Positions 23,502 through 34,705 of a DNA stretch of 64,000 bases are shown here, piece by piece. This DNA is from Alisma plantago-aquatica (taxonomy: Eukaryota; Streptophyta; Magnoliopsida; Alismatales; Alismataceae). The DNA lies in assembly GCA_963693085.1 (NCBI GenBank), contig OY856409.1, positions 1,336,850,915-1,336,914,914 of the forward strand, in the 5' to 3' direction. A program made the translations under genes and the position numbers. The stretch's first letter is position 1. Each line of letters opens with the position of its first letter. The notes under the pieces are model-generated. The model was given only the letters and a program-made list of their open reading frames with translations, made no database searches and was not told the origin of the DNA.

Positions 23502-24057
23502 GATTCAATAGATAGATAGAGTGACAGAGAGATACACGTCATAGAAGAGTAGAGAGTGACAGAGAGATACACGTCACGTCAAAAGATTAAATGCATTTCT
23601 GACGCATCCACAACCCCCAATCGAAAAATTCCCTAATCACACATGGAGATGTGATTAGGAATTTGCTGCGTACGGACGGAGCCTCCGATATGAGTTTTAA
23701 CGAGCTGTCTTACGTAGACGCTGCCTTCAGAGTCAACTGGAGGAACCGGGGGCTGTTGACGGGCAGTGGGCCTGCCCGGAGCCCGCGACTACGTTACTGC
23801 CCTGGTCGGTGGCTGTTGCGGCCGCAAGATCGGCGGCGGCGGCTGCCCCTTGGGCTGACAACAGCTGCTACCCTCCTAGGCGGCGACTGCTGACAGTGGA
23901 GCTCCGCGGTGCGGCCCGACAGAGCGGTGCTGCCCGACAGAGTGGTGCTGCCTGGCGGCGCTGCGGTGCTGTTGCCCGTCGGTGGCGGCACGAAGGAGAG
24001 AGAGGGGGGAGGCGGCGCCCTAGATGAAACCCTAGGAGCAACCTTGTTCTGATACCA
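23502..24057 (-). other. Copia B leader with primer-binding site
   Basis: The region between the gag ATG and the 5' LTR is unusually GC-rich (about 23690-24040), with repeated GCGGTGCTG and GACAGAG words, in contrast to the AT-rich surroundings. A 21-bp unit containing GTGACAGAGAGATACACGTC occurs twice near 23520-23580. The tRNA-Met primer site is 24046-24057. Confidence 0.7.
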
Positions 24058-24207
24058 TGTGAACGTATGTTGCAAGGCTGCTTGCAATGCAGCTCGTGTG
24101 AGGGTTCCAGACCACTTACCCTTTTTTAATAGAACTGGAAAAATTACATAGAGGTCCAACAATATATAGAAATTACAAATAACAGAATATAAAGAAATAT
24201 ATTAACA
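24058..24207 (-). repeat. 5' LTR of copia B
   Basis: A 150-bp LTR followed on the right by the target duplication TTGTC (24208-24212). Confidence 0.93.
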
Positions 24208-24212
24208 TTGTC

Positions 24213-26122
24213 AATTGTAAGTCTGAACCTGTGAACACGGACCCATCCGATCCACAAGAATCAGTTCTGAGTTCTAATTTAGAAAATCTAGTTTGGCTCC
24301 GTGTTCAACTAAATAGACTAAAATTCAGGTCTAAGTTGGTTCTGGGATTCGATATTCACTAACGGTTCTAGAGTTCAAAAAGAATCTGGCTCGAGTCTGA
24401 AAAAAGTCTAGGTCGAGGTCTAGTTCAGTTCTGGATTGGATTATTTTAGAATCTAGTGTAAGAGAAACTAAAAATTTGACACACTTAACATACATGTTAA
24501 TAGAAATTTGGGTCCAGATCGGTTCCACACTCTCAATTAACAAACTTTGTCAGTTTTGCGTTCTTTAGCAATTCGGGTCAGTTCTGGGTTGAACAAATTG
24601 ATGATCCAGATCATTTCTCTGTCTCACATTATGAAAATCCAATCAGACTTATCTAATCCGAAACCGAGTCAGGCCCATAATTTTAACAATCCTAGCTTAA
24701 GTGAAGACACGAGTCTCGAGCATAGCATCACTTTGTCATTTGATAATAGTCGCACCAGTCTATAGTGATATTTGTTTAGGATCCAACGCCAGACCTACTT
24801 GTTTTGTAGCAGTGTGATGTTGCCACATTAAATTTCACACCTATTTGGTAGGGACCGGGAGGGAAAGGAGAGAAGGACGGGGAAGGAAAAAGAATGAAGT
24901 CAAAGAGGTAGAGGATGATGAGACATTTGTGGCCTGAGCTTCTTTTAATTCTTTTACTAAAGTCCATCATACCAGTTGTTTCAGATTGTCAGACGACAGT
25001 CGTTTCTGCCACTCATGCAACAATTAATGCTCCATTATGTTGAGTACGAATGTAATGTGAACAAATGTAATGCGAATGAACAGACAGGAATTCTGCCTCT
25101 CACCTCGCACCACAACATGGCTCGCACTAGATCATATCCCTATGTGTGTGTGTGTGTAGACACACACACACACATATGAAACAACAATATTGATTCATGA
25201 AACATTGAGCATATGTCGTAAAGATAATGACAGATAAAAGGCAAATAAGAAAAAAATATGAAAATTAAGAGGAGGATTGCCTATTTGCTGATTGAAGAGA
25301 AGAATATTAAGTCAAGGATGTGGGCACAACATTAGAGAAGTATGGGAGGAAGGGATGATGAAACACATGGATTCTCAAAGAGGTGGGGGTTGGGGGTTTA
25401 GCGTATATCAAGATATCTTTGTATTTGGTTTTATAAAAAAGACTTAAAAGAGAAAAATCGTGAAGAGTCACGGAATATTGTGAAAATTGTATAATCGTGG
25501 AAAGCGGGAAAAATTGTGAAAGTTTTGAAAAATCGATGACCACGATATTAATTGTGGTGAACTTTTGGGAGCCTGTAAAATCGCAAAAGTCAGAATCCTT
25601 AGCCACAAAGCCAGAGGCTTATGGTGTGGGAAGGTGTTGCAGACTTTTTCTATCAATTTGTGGGGTAGGATTAAAGACATCGTCCTCTCATAGACATTTG
25701 CTGAATCTAAAAATGTGGTTTGTGTTTCCTGTCAAGATTTTGATCCCATAATGGCAAAATCAAAACCAAACGCCAGAAACAGACTTGGGGGGATTTAAAA
25801 TCAAATCCATGGTACATAGGGTTAACCAAACTCGACCTTAGGTTTCTAGAAATGGGATACAACTACCATTTGTGTGTATATTATTTTATAGTAAAATGTC
25901 TTATGGACATATAATGTAAACAAGTTGATGGGTTTATAACAACAAGTAAATAACTAACTAAACAAGCATTGTAGCACCAGTTAAACTGTTTAATATTGCA
26001 TAAACATGTATACAATGATTGAATGCATCATTTTCCTTACATTGGACTATATATTGCATTATGATTGCATTTAGACAACGTGCAAGAGGCATGTCCAGTC
26101 ATTTCCCTTCTTTTGGATATTG
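24213..26122. other. Intron 2 segment between copia B and C
   Basis: About 1.9 kb without a recognised gene. The one clear structure is a TG/CA hairpin at 25141-25176. Around 25440-25600 the word GTGAAAATTGT and variants recur, but without a regular period. Confidence 0.5.
25141..25176. repeat. Self-complementary (TG)n-AGA-(CA)n tract
   Basis: A TATGTGTGTG run is followed by AGA and then CACACACACACA ending ATA. The two arms of about 17 bp are perfect reverse complements with a 2-3 base loop. Confidence 0.85.
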
Positions 26123-26127
26123 ACTAC

Positions 26128-26319
26128 TCTAAAATAATAAAGGAATTCTTATTAGATGAGTAAAACAATAACAAAGATTTCTCTTTTATAGGACCAGAGA
26201 GTAAAGCATAAAGCAAAGACAAGCAATATGGGATAAAAGAAAGAGGTTAATAGACAAGACAAGTTTAAAGCCCATAACACAATAATAATAATAAACCCAA
26301 TAAAATATATATTCTAATA
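26128..26319 (-). repeat. 3' LTR of copia C
   Basis: A 192-bp LTR paired with 34499-34700. The two differ by scattered substitutions and by the length of a TA/AATA repeat near the right end. Confidence 0.88.
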
Positions 26320-26326
26320 CTCCCCC

Positions 26327-26764
26327 TCATGCTGGAGCATAGATATCACTCATGCCCAACTTGTCCAGCTGAGTAGTGAATCTGGTCTTCCGAAGAGGTT
26401 TGGTGAAGATGTTGGCTACTTGATATGAAGTATGTGTATATGGTGTAGAGATTTGGCTAGATAAGACAACTTCTCGCACAAAGTGGCAGTCAACTTCAAT
26501 ATGTTTAGTGCGTTCATAGAAGGTGGGATCGCTGGCAATAAATATAGCCGCTTTGTTATCACAATGCATGTGAATAGGTTGAGCATCAGAAACACCAAAA
26601 TCTTTCAGAAATCCACAAACCCATAAGAGTTCACATGCAGTATGAGCCATCGCTCGATACTCAACCTCAACACTAGAACGAGCTACTATAGTTTGCTTTT
26701 TGCTTTGCCAGGTGACTAGGATACCGCCTACATAGGTGCAGTACCCAGATGTAGATTTGCGATA
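26327..26764 (-). pseudogene. Copia C RNase H remnant, interrupted by D
   Basis: A 107-codon frame (26327-26650) encodes RNase H landmarks MHCDNKAAIFIASDPTFYER then TKHIEVDCHFVRE. The upstream part of the domain is cut at 26764 by element D and resumes at 30033, where GATCTATC continues the interrupted reading. Confidence 0.88.
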
Positions 26765-26960
26765 TGCTAAAGTATATATTAGCCTATTTAGTTAATAGGT
26801 TAATTAGTTAGTGGGCTTTTGTATCTCAGCCCGTTTAGATTACTTGCGTCTTAAGTCTTAGGGCGTCTCCCCTCTCCTATATAAAGGAGAGGGCGTCCAG
26901 TCTTGTATTCATCTCATTACATCCCATTGCGTTCAATTGCATCCAATCTTATTTTCTACA
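26765..26960 (+). repeat. 5' LTR of element D
   Basis: A 196-bp LTR. Its TATA box lies inside a perfect inverted repeat, CTCTCC-TATATAAA-GGAGAG shape (CTCTCCTATATAAAGGAGAG, about 26871-26890). Confidence 0.92.
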
Positions 26961-29843
26961 TGGTATCAGAGCGGTGAACAGTAACGACGACGTGAACAGT
27001 AATTGCGACTTGAACAGTAAGTCCGCGTGAACAATAACTCCGGCGTGAACAATATGCGGCGTGAACAGTAATTCCTGCATGAACAGAGCGCTCACTCCTG
27101 AGGGAAACCTAGCTGCCGCCCCTCCTCCCTCTCCTTTCCGGCACGCACACAGCCCTAGCCGCCACCGCTCATCTTTTCCAGAGAGCAACTGAGGGGAAGA
27201 ACCCTCGCCTGCGGGCGACCGCCGTCGTTGCCATGGCTTAGGCCGGCTGCCCGCCAGGCATATCCCAGCCTCCATGGCTTCTCCTCCTCCTTAAGATCCG
27301 ATTTTATTTCCGTACGCCGACGCTATCCATCCCGACTATCTCCTCCTCCTTAAGATCCGATTGTTTTGTGATATCTTTTAACGATTGTTTTGTGATATCT
27401 TGCTCTTGAAGGCTGCTTTACTTGATTTTAAGGTATGTAAAACCCTCTCCCTAGCCCATCTATTCTTCCTATTTCTACTCCCTTTTCGACATCTTAATAA
27501 ATACTCCGAAAATCCTAAATTTCTAAGTGACATTTCTCTTAAAATTCTCAAGGTCTTGAAGTGAACTTGTAAATCTAAGAAACAATAGTGTGAAATACAT
27601 ATATCTATACTTATTTTGAAAATCTAATCAATATATTTCATATTTATACACAATGCCTACAAAAGCTTTTTTAGTGGAAGTTCTTATATTTTTGTATTTT
27701 TACTTATGTAACCCTATACATATAATAAAAGTAGCCTTGTACAAAATGTTGTGTAAGTTGTAACTTGTAACCCTAATTTTTTTTATTATTCATTTATGTA
27801 ACTCTAAATATATTATAATAGTAGACTTATACAATAAATATACTAACCTATAATATTGTAACTTGTAAGTTGTAACTCTAAGTTATAAAGTCTAGTACTC
27901 TAGTTGTTTTAACTTGAGGTTTGCAAGTTAGTAACAGTCTAACTGCCTAACAGACTTGACATTTCTGTTCATTTGTGCACTCACTCATCAAGACATGGAT
28001 CCCACCCTAACCTCTAAACATATAAATTTATTATATAATCTACGACTAGCAATATTGTTGCCGCTGTCGGCCACGACAGCAGCCGCTGCTGCTTGCCAAT
28101 GCGCCGCCCATGCCCGCCGATCGTACGCCCGACTCTGGCATCACACAGCAGCAGCGCCACCGCCGCCAATCAACAACGACAACCGCAGCCAGTGACAGCC
28201 ATCCCGTTGCTGCTGATCACGTTGCCACTAGTCACTGCAATCGTCGCCACCAGCCGCTGCAATCATCGCTATCATCGTGTGTCCGTTCGCTGCAGTGTTG
28301 CTGCCTCATTTAGCAACAACCGTATCCGCAGCCAACAATCGCACTCTTCAATCGCCATCACCATCATCCAGGCCCTTGGTCGTTGTTCCATGTTGCTGCC
28401 CTGCTGTTATTTATCTCGCCATTATCACCCATTATCTCTGTCCATTGCTGCCTGCTGCTTTGATGCCTGCTGTCCTATTGCTGCCGCCTTACTTCTGCTC
28501 AGAGAGATGCTCCATTACTCTAATTATTCTATCTTCTCCCATGTTTCTGACACCCTCTCTATTCGGATCCTTAATCGGTCCTTTTTTTTGCTAATTGGAT
28601 CCAATTTTAAGCCTAATCAGATTTTTTGGGTCGGGATTATATCCATTTAATTTTCTACCCAAATCTTACATTGACCCATTTAGCATATTCTCTCCGGTTA
28701 TCGGTTTCATTCTCCACATATTACACATCTCCATATCACAAAATCCTCTCAAATCCGCCGATTCCTTTCCCACCCACCATATCATGTGTGTATCCCTTTC
28801 CACAGTACGGTGGGGTCATATATCCATTTCTCCACACCAAACACTCACTCTCGTCGTATTTGGTGTGCAGGGGGGATAGAGAGGAGAGGAAGAGATGAGA
28901 AGAGAGAGAGTGTGTGAGAGAATATGTATGAGAGAGAGTATGAGAAGAGATGATATATGTATTCAGGCTATATATCTTCCAGGCTATTATCTTCATGGAG
29001 CTTCACATTGTGCTGACGTTCTCTACTTTTAGACAACAATGAAGGATCTTCATTCAACGTCAACACCGAGCTATCCGCGTTCGTACCGCGTTATGTACGT
29101 CATGTGTTGATGGTGTACTTCAGCTGCATTCACATGAGACAGAGGGTGCTTCTTCAGATATTCAAAAGCTCAGCAAGCCTGCCAATCTACTTCTGCAAGG
29201 TTGATTCATCCAGTTTATCTTCACCGAGCTGCTTCATCACGTCTTCTCCGAGCTGCATCTGCTATTTCGACATCACCTGTTACTGATCTACTTGGGACTT
29301 TCCTTGATGGATGATATCTCCTTTCCTGTCAAGCCCCCAAGGTTCATGCGTCAGAGTTATGGTACCTGCATCGTATCACCAGCATATCGTCCGTTCGTGT
29401 TCGTGCCACGTTATGCACGTCTTCCCAGACAATTTGAAGATTCTGCTACTGCTACATCGACACTGTGTATCCGCGTTCGTGCCGCGTTAAGTACGTATTC
29501 CAGTGAAGTTGCCGTAGTCGTAGTATTGATGATCGTCTGCTCCAAGTGGCGAATTACTACTGCAATATTCATGTTCCATTTCAGATGTTCTTCATTCAAG
29601 ATGCACTCCAAAAGACCTTCATCAAAGCTCGAGGATCTCCTGCCTGCATAATACAATTTCAAAGAAAAGAGGCGCCATCGTATGATTCAGGAGGAGCATT
29701 AATTAAGAGGGAGTATCAATTTTTGTATGGGGAGTGATATTTATGTTTATCTTTCATTTATTATTTCTTTTATCGTTTTATCGAGTCTTGTAACCTCCAA
29801 GCTTTGGACATGTGTTTCACCCATGATCCAGCTTGAGGGGGAG
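26961..29843 (+). other. Internal region of element D: primer site, repeats, polypurine tract
   Basis: After the primer site, GTGAACAGTAA-like words recur about six times (26974-27085). A GC-rich box TGCGGGCGACCGCCGTCG lies at 27210-27227 and is nearly identical to one in element F. A purine-rich module with TTGGTGTGCAGGGGGGATAG starts near 28858. A 25-bp word with CGTTCGT, CCGCGTTA and TACGT occurs three times (near 29078, 29393 and 29474). The tract GAGGGGGAG ends at 29843. No protein family is recognisable. Confidence 0.75.
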
Positions 29844-30032
29844 TGTTAAAGTATATATTAGCCTATTTAGTTAATAGGTTAATTAGTTAGTGGGCTTTTG
29901 TATCTCATCCCGTTTAGATTACTTGCGTCTTAAGTCTTATGGCGTCTCCCCTCTCTTATATAAAGGAGAGGGCGTCCAGTCTTGTATTCATCCCATTACA
30001 TCCCATTGCCGCATCCAATCTTATTTTCTACA
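29844..30032 (+). repeat. 3' LTR of element D
   Basis: A 189-bp LTR followed by CGATC, where the copia C RNase H reading resumes. Confidence 0.92.
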
Positions 30033-31209
30033 CGATCTATCTTGCTTCTAGCATAGTCTGAATCAGAATAGCCAATAAGATTGCAATGCCCACGTTTCTT
30101 GTAAAGCATGCCTTTTCCTGGAGAGCTTTTCAGATACTTCAAAATATGGCATACAACTTCCTAGTGACATTGTCTGGGCTAATCTAGATATCTGCTAACC
30201 AGTCCAACAACAAAAGTAATATCATCCCTAGTAACAGTGAGATATATAAGTTTCCCTACCATTCGACGATACTGATGATGGTTAGGGTAAGGAGGATAAT
30301 TCTCATCATCCCAATTAGTATTAGGATATAAGTGAGTAGCAACAAGCTTTGCCCCAAGTATTCCTGTTTCAGATAGGAGGTTCAAAACATATTTCCGTTG
30401 GGACAAGCATAGACCAAAGGATGAGCGAGACACCTCAATGCCTAGAAAATATCTTAATTTGCCTAAATCTTTGGTAACAAAGTGCTTTTCCAAGTAGTCT
30501 TTAGTGGCCTGGATTTTTGCTTGATCACTACCAGATAATATGATACCATCAACATAGACAATCAAGATTACAAGTCCAGAAGTAGTTTTCTTGATAAATA
30601 TAGAGCGATCAGACTGAAACCGATGAAAATGGAACTTGTGAAGAATGGAACTTAGCTTGTCAAACCATGCTCGGGGATTCTGTTTAAGTCCATAAATTGC
30701 TTTGCGCAGGCGACAAACTTTGGAGGACTCCCCCTTAATTACAAATCCGGGAGGCTGCTCCATGTATACCTCCTCATGTAGATCTCGACACAAGAAAGCA
30801 TTTTTAACATCTAATTGAAATAAAGGGAAGTTAAAATTTACTGCCACGGAAATAAGTACACGCACAAAGTTCAGGCGGACAACATGCGAGAAGGTTTCAA
30901 AGTAATCTATGCCATATGTCTGAGTGTAGTCTTTGGCCACAAGGCGAGTTTTTCGTCGCTCAATAGTTCCATCAGGTTGATATTTGACTGTAAAGATCTA
31001 GTGGAAGCCAACATGTGAACAATCAGCAGGCGCATCAACCACCTCCCATGTATGTCGATCAGTAAGAGCCTACATTTTAGATTCCGAGGCTTGACGCCAT
31101 GCAGGATGCTGAAGAGCTTGGGTAGCATTTTTAGGAATAGAAACAACAAATAGAGCAGAAGTGAAGTTGGCAAAATCAATTCCCAAGTTAGTAGAATAGA
31201 AATTCCCAA
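30033..31209 (-). pseudogene. Copia C reverse transcriptase remnant
   Basis: A 253-codon open stretch (30179-30940) runs from [20 protein letters not shown] through QLDVKNAFLCRDLHEEVYME to LGKLRYFLGIEVSRSS. The catalytic box reads LIVYVDGIILSGS: the second aspartate of YVDD is Gly, so the RT would be inactive. The N-terminal part continues at 30907-31209 in another frame. Confidence 0.9.
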
Positions 31210-32340
31210 TGGGATGTTGAGTGCAAGACCGAGTTCCTTTGTGTAAACTGATAGGAATATCCATGTCAGAAAATACCTGAGACGAAGGTGGATTCGCCGA
31301 CGAGGATGGAGGATTCGGAGGGGCCATGGAGGGAGTTGTAGTTCTCGGTCTTCTTTGATATACCTTTAGTGGAGGAGCTGGTGCAACAATTGTATCCGAT
31401 AAATCAGTGTCATCAATCATGGGTAAAGGGGTATCCACAAATAAATCAGATGTCAACACTGAGCCTGTAGAAGAATAGAACGACATATGCTAAAAAAAGA
31501 CTACATCGACAATGACCATCCACTTCTTTGTAATAGGATCATAGCAACGGTACCCTTTTTGTATCCTAGAGTACCCCACGAAAACACACTTGGTAGGACG
31601 TGGATCCAGTTTGATTAGGCCAGGACGCAAATTTTTCACAAAGCAGGTACTTCTAAAAATGCAAGGAGGCACAATAAAAAGAGGTGCATCAGGGTATAAA
31701 ATTTGATGTGACACTTGATTGCCAAGAACAGAAGAAGGGATGCGATTGATAAGGTAACATGAAGTGGAAACTACTTCCGGACAGAAAAATTGGGGGACAT
31801 TATAGTGGTATAGAAGAGTGCAAGCGACCTCTAGAAGATGATGATTCTTCCGTTTGGAAACGTCATTCTGTTGAGGTGTGTATGCACAAGAAGTTTGATG
31901 AATGGTACCCATTTTTTGACAAAAAAGACTGACAAAGGTTTGCATGAATTCAAGGGCATTATCAATACGGAAGATTGTGATAGTTTTATCAATCTGGGTG
32001 CGAATCTCAACAAAAAGGGATGTGATAGTATCAACTATGTGAGATGTCTTTTAACAAAAATAACCAGGTAGTTCTAGAGAAATCATCAATAAAAATCATA
32101 AAATATCGAAAACCAGATATACTGGAAATAGAACAGGGCCCCCAAATGTCAACACATACTATATCAAACAGATGTTTTGAGCCAATACAATTTTTTATAG
32201 AAAAAACAGATCTAGTCTGCTTGCCCAACTGGCATGTTTCATAGTGAAAAACCGAATCAGAAATATCAAGCAGTAAATGCTTCAACTTAGCAGATGAAGG
32301 GTGTCCAAATCGATAGTGCCACTGGAGGCCGGTCACAGAA
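31070..32340 (-). pseudogene. Copia C integrase remnant
   Basis: Read right to left, 32031-32336 gives the zinc-binding end (HYETCQLGKQTRSVF) and VDIWGPCSIS, FIDDFSRTTWLFL; 31490-31945 gives HTSCAYTPQQNDVSKRKNHH-like core residues and FVGYSRIQKGYRCYDP; 31070-31486 is the Pro/Ser-rich linker to RT. In the QQN box, the usual GVVERKN reads DVSKRKN, so the catalytic glutamate is lost. Confidence 0.87.
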
Positions 32341-32458
32341 GTTAGTCAGTAGAGCAGCAGTCTTCGACATGTCCAAGTAGTATAAACCGTCTGGTCCCTC
32401 ATGGCCCAAACCAATCTTCATCCTCGTGCGCAAATCCTGAAATATAACACCATCCGGG

Positions 32459-33835
32459 TCAAAAGTTATGTGAGCACCGTAGGCTCTTAAAAGTTCTACT
32501 CACAGATAATAGATTTATTGGGAATTTAGGAACATATAATGCTGAGCGTAATAAAAGACGACCAGTAGTGCAGATATTCCAAATTCCAAAAACCAGTGTT
32601 TGAGAACCATCGACAAGAGTAACAGACGGAATAACAAAAGTTTTATGTAGTTTAGAAAATAAAGTATGGTTGCCCGTAATATGGGAGGTTGCACCAGAGT
32701 CGATCACCATGTTTACCAGATTGTGCCAAGAGAGCAGAACTGCCATCAGTAGAGGTCTCAGCGGAGGAAGCCAGTCGAGCTTGAAGTAACTTCTCAAACT
32801 CAGAGCGGATCCATTTTGCAGAAGGTGGGGCAGGCGAGGATGCAACAATGTCAGGCTGGTCTGACGTGACTTGATTTGCCCATGCAGGTTTGCCATGCTT
32901 TATCCTACAACGGTCTTCAATATGATTTGTTGTTTACAGAAGTTGCAATAGTGATGTTCAGTAGAGGAAGTGTCGGAGCCAGAAGAGTAAGATCTGCGAC
33001 CACGTCCCAGTAATAGAGTGCCCTCGACCACACCCACGACCGCGGCCACAACCACGGAAAGAATCACCAGACCTAACAACAAGTGCAACTGCATCAGAGA
33101 GATCATGGGAAACTTGAGAGACAGAGGGTAAGTGCGGTATGCGTTTGAGAGCATCTCTCAAGGTAGGTAGAGGATCGATGGATAGGATCTGATCAACAAC
33201 ACCAACAAAAGAGGGTGGTAACCCAACAAGAAACTGAACGAACCGAAGCTTGTTGCGCTATCGTTGGATTTCTTTAATATCAATAGTGAGCGGGTGGTAG
33301 ATCTCGAATTCATCCTAGAGCGCACAACACTGATTGTAGTAGTCCTCCACAGAATTAGTATTAGTGTATTCCTTCTTGGCCAAGTGTTTGAAGATTTCAA
33401 ACACTTTCTTCGGATTTTGTTGATGAGAGTACACGTGGGGAAGTTGATCCCACATGTCCTTAGCCGTCCGAAGTCGCAAAAGAGATTAGCTGATCTTAGG
33501 TTCAACACTGTTGACCATCCAGGTCATAACACCAGAGTCCTCCTTTGTGCACAAATCATATGCCTGCTTTGTTTTTTATCTGTATTTGAAGCAGGAGCAG
33601 CCGAGGCATCAGTAGAAAGATGGGAGTAGCGTCCTTGAGCCTTAACATAAAGCTCGAAAGAAGCAACCCATCTGTGATAGTTGGATCCATCCAACTTGAC
33701 AGTAGTGACACAGATTCCAGAGCGGATCAATGGATGCCATGAGTCACGTAGTATGCAAGACGCAAAAGTAGACAGGAGCACCAAGTAGGAGGTAGACGTA
33801 GCAGTCAGTAGAAAATAGCAGCAGAAACCGAACAC
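32459..33835 (-). pseudogene. Copia C gag and protease remnant
   Basis: The gag start region reads TVKLDGSNYHRWVASFELYV in 33524-33835. Frames then change at least three times through the capsid region and an Arg/Gly tract (32958-33161). A zinc-knuckle start HYCNFCKQQ is near 32940. The protease active site VIDSGATSHITG (32459-32896) keeps DSGA. Confidence 0.85.
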
Positions 33836-34498
33836 ATGGGCAGTAGTAGACTTCGAGCAAGAACTAGTAACACCCGCACGGGGGCAAAAAGTAGCAACAT
33901 GAGATCTGAAGCATCAGATCTCAGGAACCCACATAGGGGCAACATAGTAGACATAAAAACCACCGTCGACATGGAGGATGATTTACTCCACCATGAGGCG
34001 TAGACAGGCAACGAGCGAAAACCAATTAACTTGTCAACGTGCAATAATTAGAAAGTTGTCGGAGACGCTCAAAGAGTAGCGGTGAAGGGAATGAGTGATT
34101 GGGGTGGCTAGCCAGAGGGAGAGGTGGTTGGTGGATGGAGAGGAGATGGGCGGGGCTTGTGGTATGGAAGAGGGGAGGGAGGAGAGGAGGCAGCGGTAGG
34201 CTGTTTGAAGGAGGGAGGGTAGCGGAGGGGCTAGGGGAGAGGGTGGGGGTAGCGGTGCGGTGGAGGGATAGGTGAGGGGCTGGCGGCGGGGTGGGGAGAG
34301 GGGGCTGGCGGCGGTGGTGGGAAGAGGGAGAGGAGGGGCAAGGCTAGGCTACGTCAAGGAGAGGGCTGGCGGCACCGGCGGGGGGGGGACTGCAAAGGGG
34401 AAGGGAGAAGAGAGGGGTGGTGGCTAGGTAGGGTTAAGGGGGCATGGCTTAGGGTTAGGTGGGAAGGGCTTAAGGGGGATCAGGTTGCTCTGATACCA
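33836..34498 (-). other. Copia C leader, strongly G-rich on the + strand
   Basis: The 5' leader of C holds a run (about 34080-34480) of GGGG, GGCGG and GGAGG words, giving a C-rich RNA and a G-rich opposite strand. Several GGG tracts near 34230-34330 are close enough for G-quadruplexes. The primer site is 34487-34498. Confidence 0.7.
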
Positions 34499-34700
34499 CC
34501 TAAAATAATAAAGGAATTCTTATTAGATGAGTAAAACAACTACTGAGATCTCTCTTTTATAGGACAAGAGAGTAAAACATAAAGCAGAGACAAGCAATAT
34601 GGGATAAAAGAAAGAGGCTAATAGACAAGACAAGTCTAAAGCCCATGACACAATAATAATAATAAACCCAGTAATATATATATATATACACACACTAATA
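34499..34700 (-). repeat. 5' LTR of copia C
   Basis: A 202-bp LTR that includes a (TA)n(CA)n tract near 34675-34695, followed by ACCAC. Confidence 0.88.
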
Positions 34701-34705
34701 ACCAC

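Larger units (their letters stand above)
19149..24207 (-). mobile_element. Ty1/copia LTR retrotransposon B
   Basis: A 5,059-bp - strand element with LTRs of 151 bp (19149-19299) and 150 bp (24058-24207), canonical TG...CA ends, and an exact 5-bp target duplication TTGTC (19144-19148 and 24208-24212). The LTRs differ at about nine positions plus one indel by eye, so it is older than A. The polypurine tract is CTCCCCCTCA beside the left LTR; the primer site is GTTCTGATACCA (24046-24057), one base off the usual form. It is the best preserved coding element here. Confidence 0.94.
26765..30032 (+). mobile_element. Non-autonomous LTR retrotransposon D, nested in C
   Basis: A 3,268-bp + strand element with LTRs 26765-26960 (196 bp) and 29844-30032 (189 bp), starting TG and ending CTACA, about five mismatches and one short indel apart. 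Flanks CGATA and CGATC (4/5) mark insertion into copia C. The primer site TGGTATCAGAGC (26961-26972) abuts the left LTR, and GAGGGGGAG precedes the right LTR. The 2.9 kb between shows no gag, protease, integrase or RT in any frame. Open frames such as 28093-28650 are low-complexity. It must use proteins from another element (inference). Confidence 0.9.
26128..34700 (-). mobile_element. Ty1/copia LTR retrotransposon C, split by element D
   Basis: A - strand element of 8,573 bp including the nested element D (26765-30032). LTRs are 26128-26319 (192 bp) and 34499-34700 (202 bp); they end CTAATA on the + strand and lack TG/CA. Flanks are ACTAC (26123-26127) and ACCAC (34701-34705), a 4/5 match. 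The primer site GCTCTGATACCA is at 34487-34498 and the polypurine complement CTCCCCCTCA follows the left LTR. All copia domains are present but frameshifted, and the RT catalytic box is altered. Confidence 0.9.

Noticed and set aside
23651..24162. Open frames in the GC-rich leader of copia B
   Set aside because: They lie between the gag start and the primer site, partly overlap the LTR, and result from high GC content.
28093..28650. 185-codon open frame in element D as a gag gene
   Set aside because: Low-complexity His/Ser/Ala sequence with no capsid or zinc-knuckle motif; two other overlapping frames are also open.
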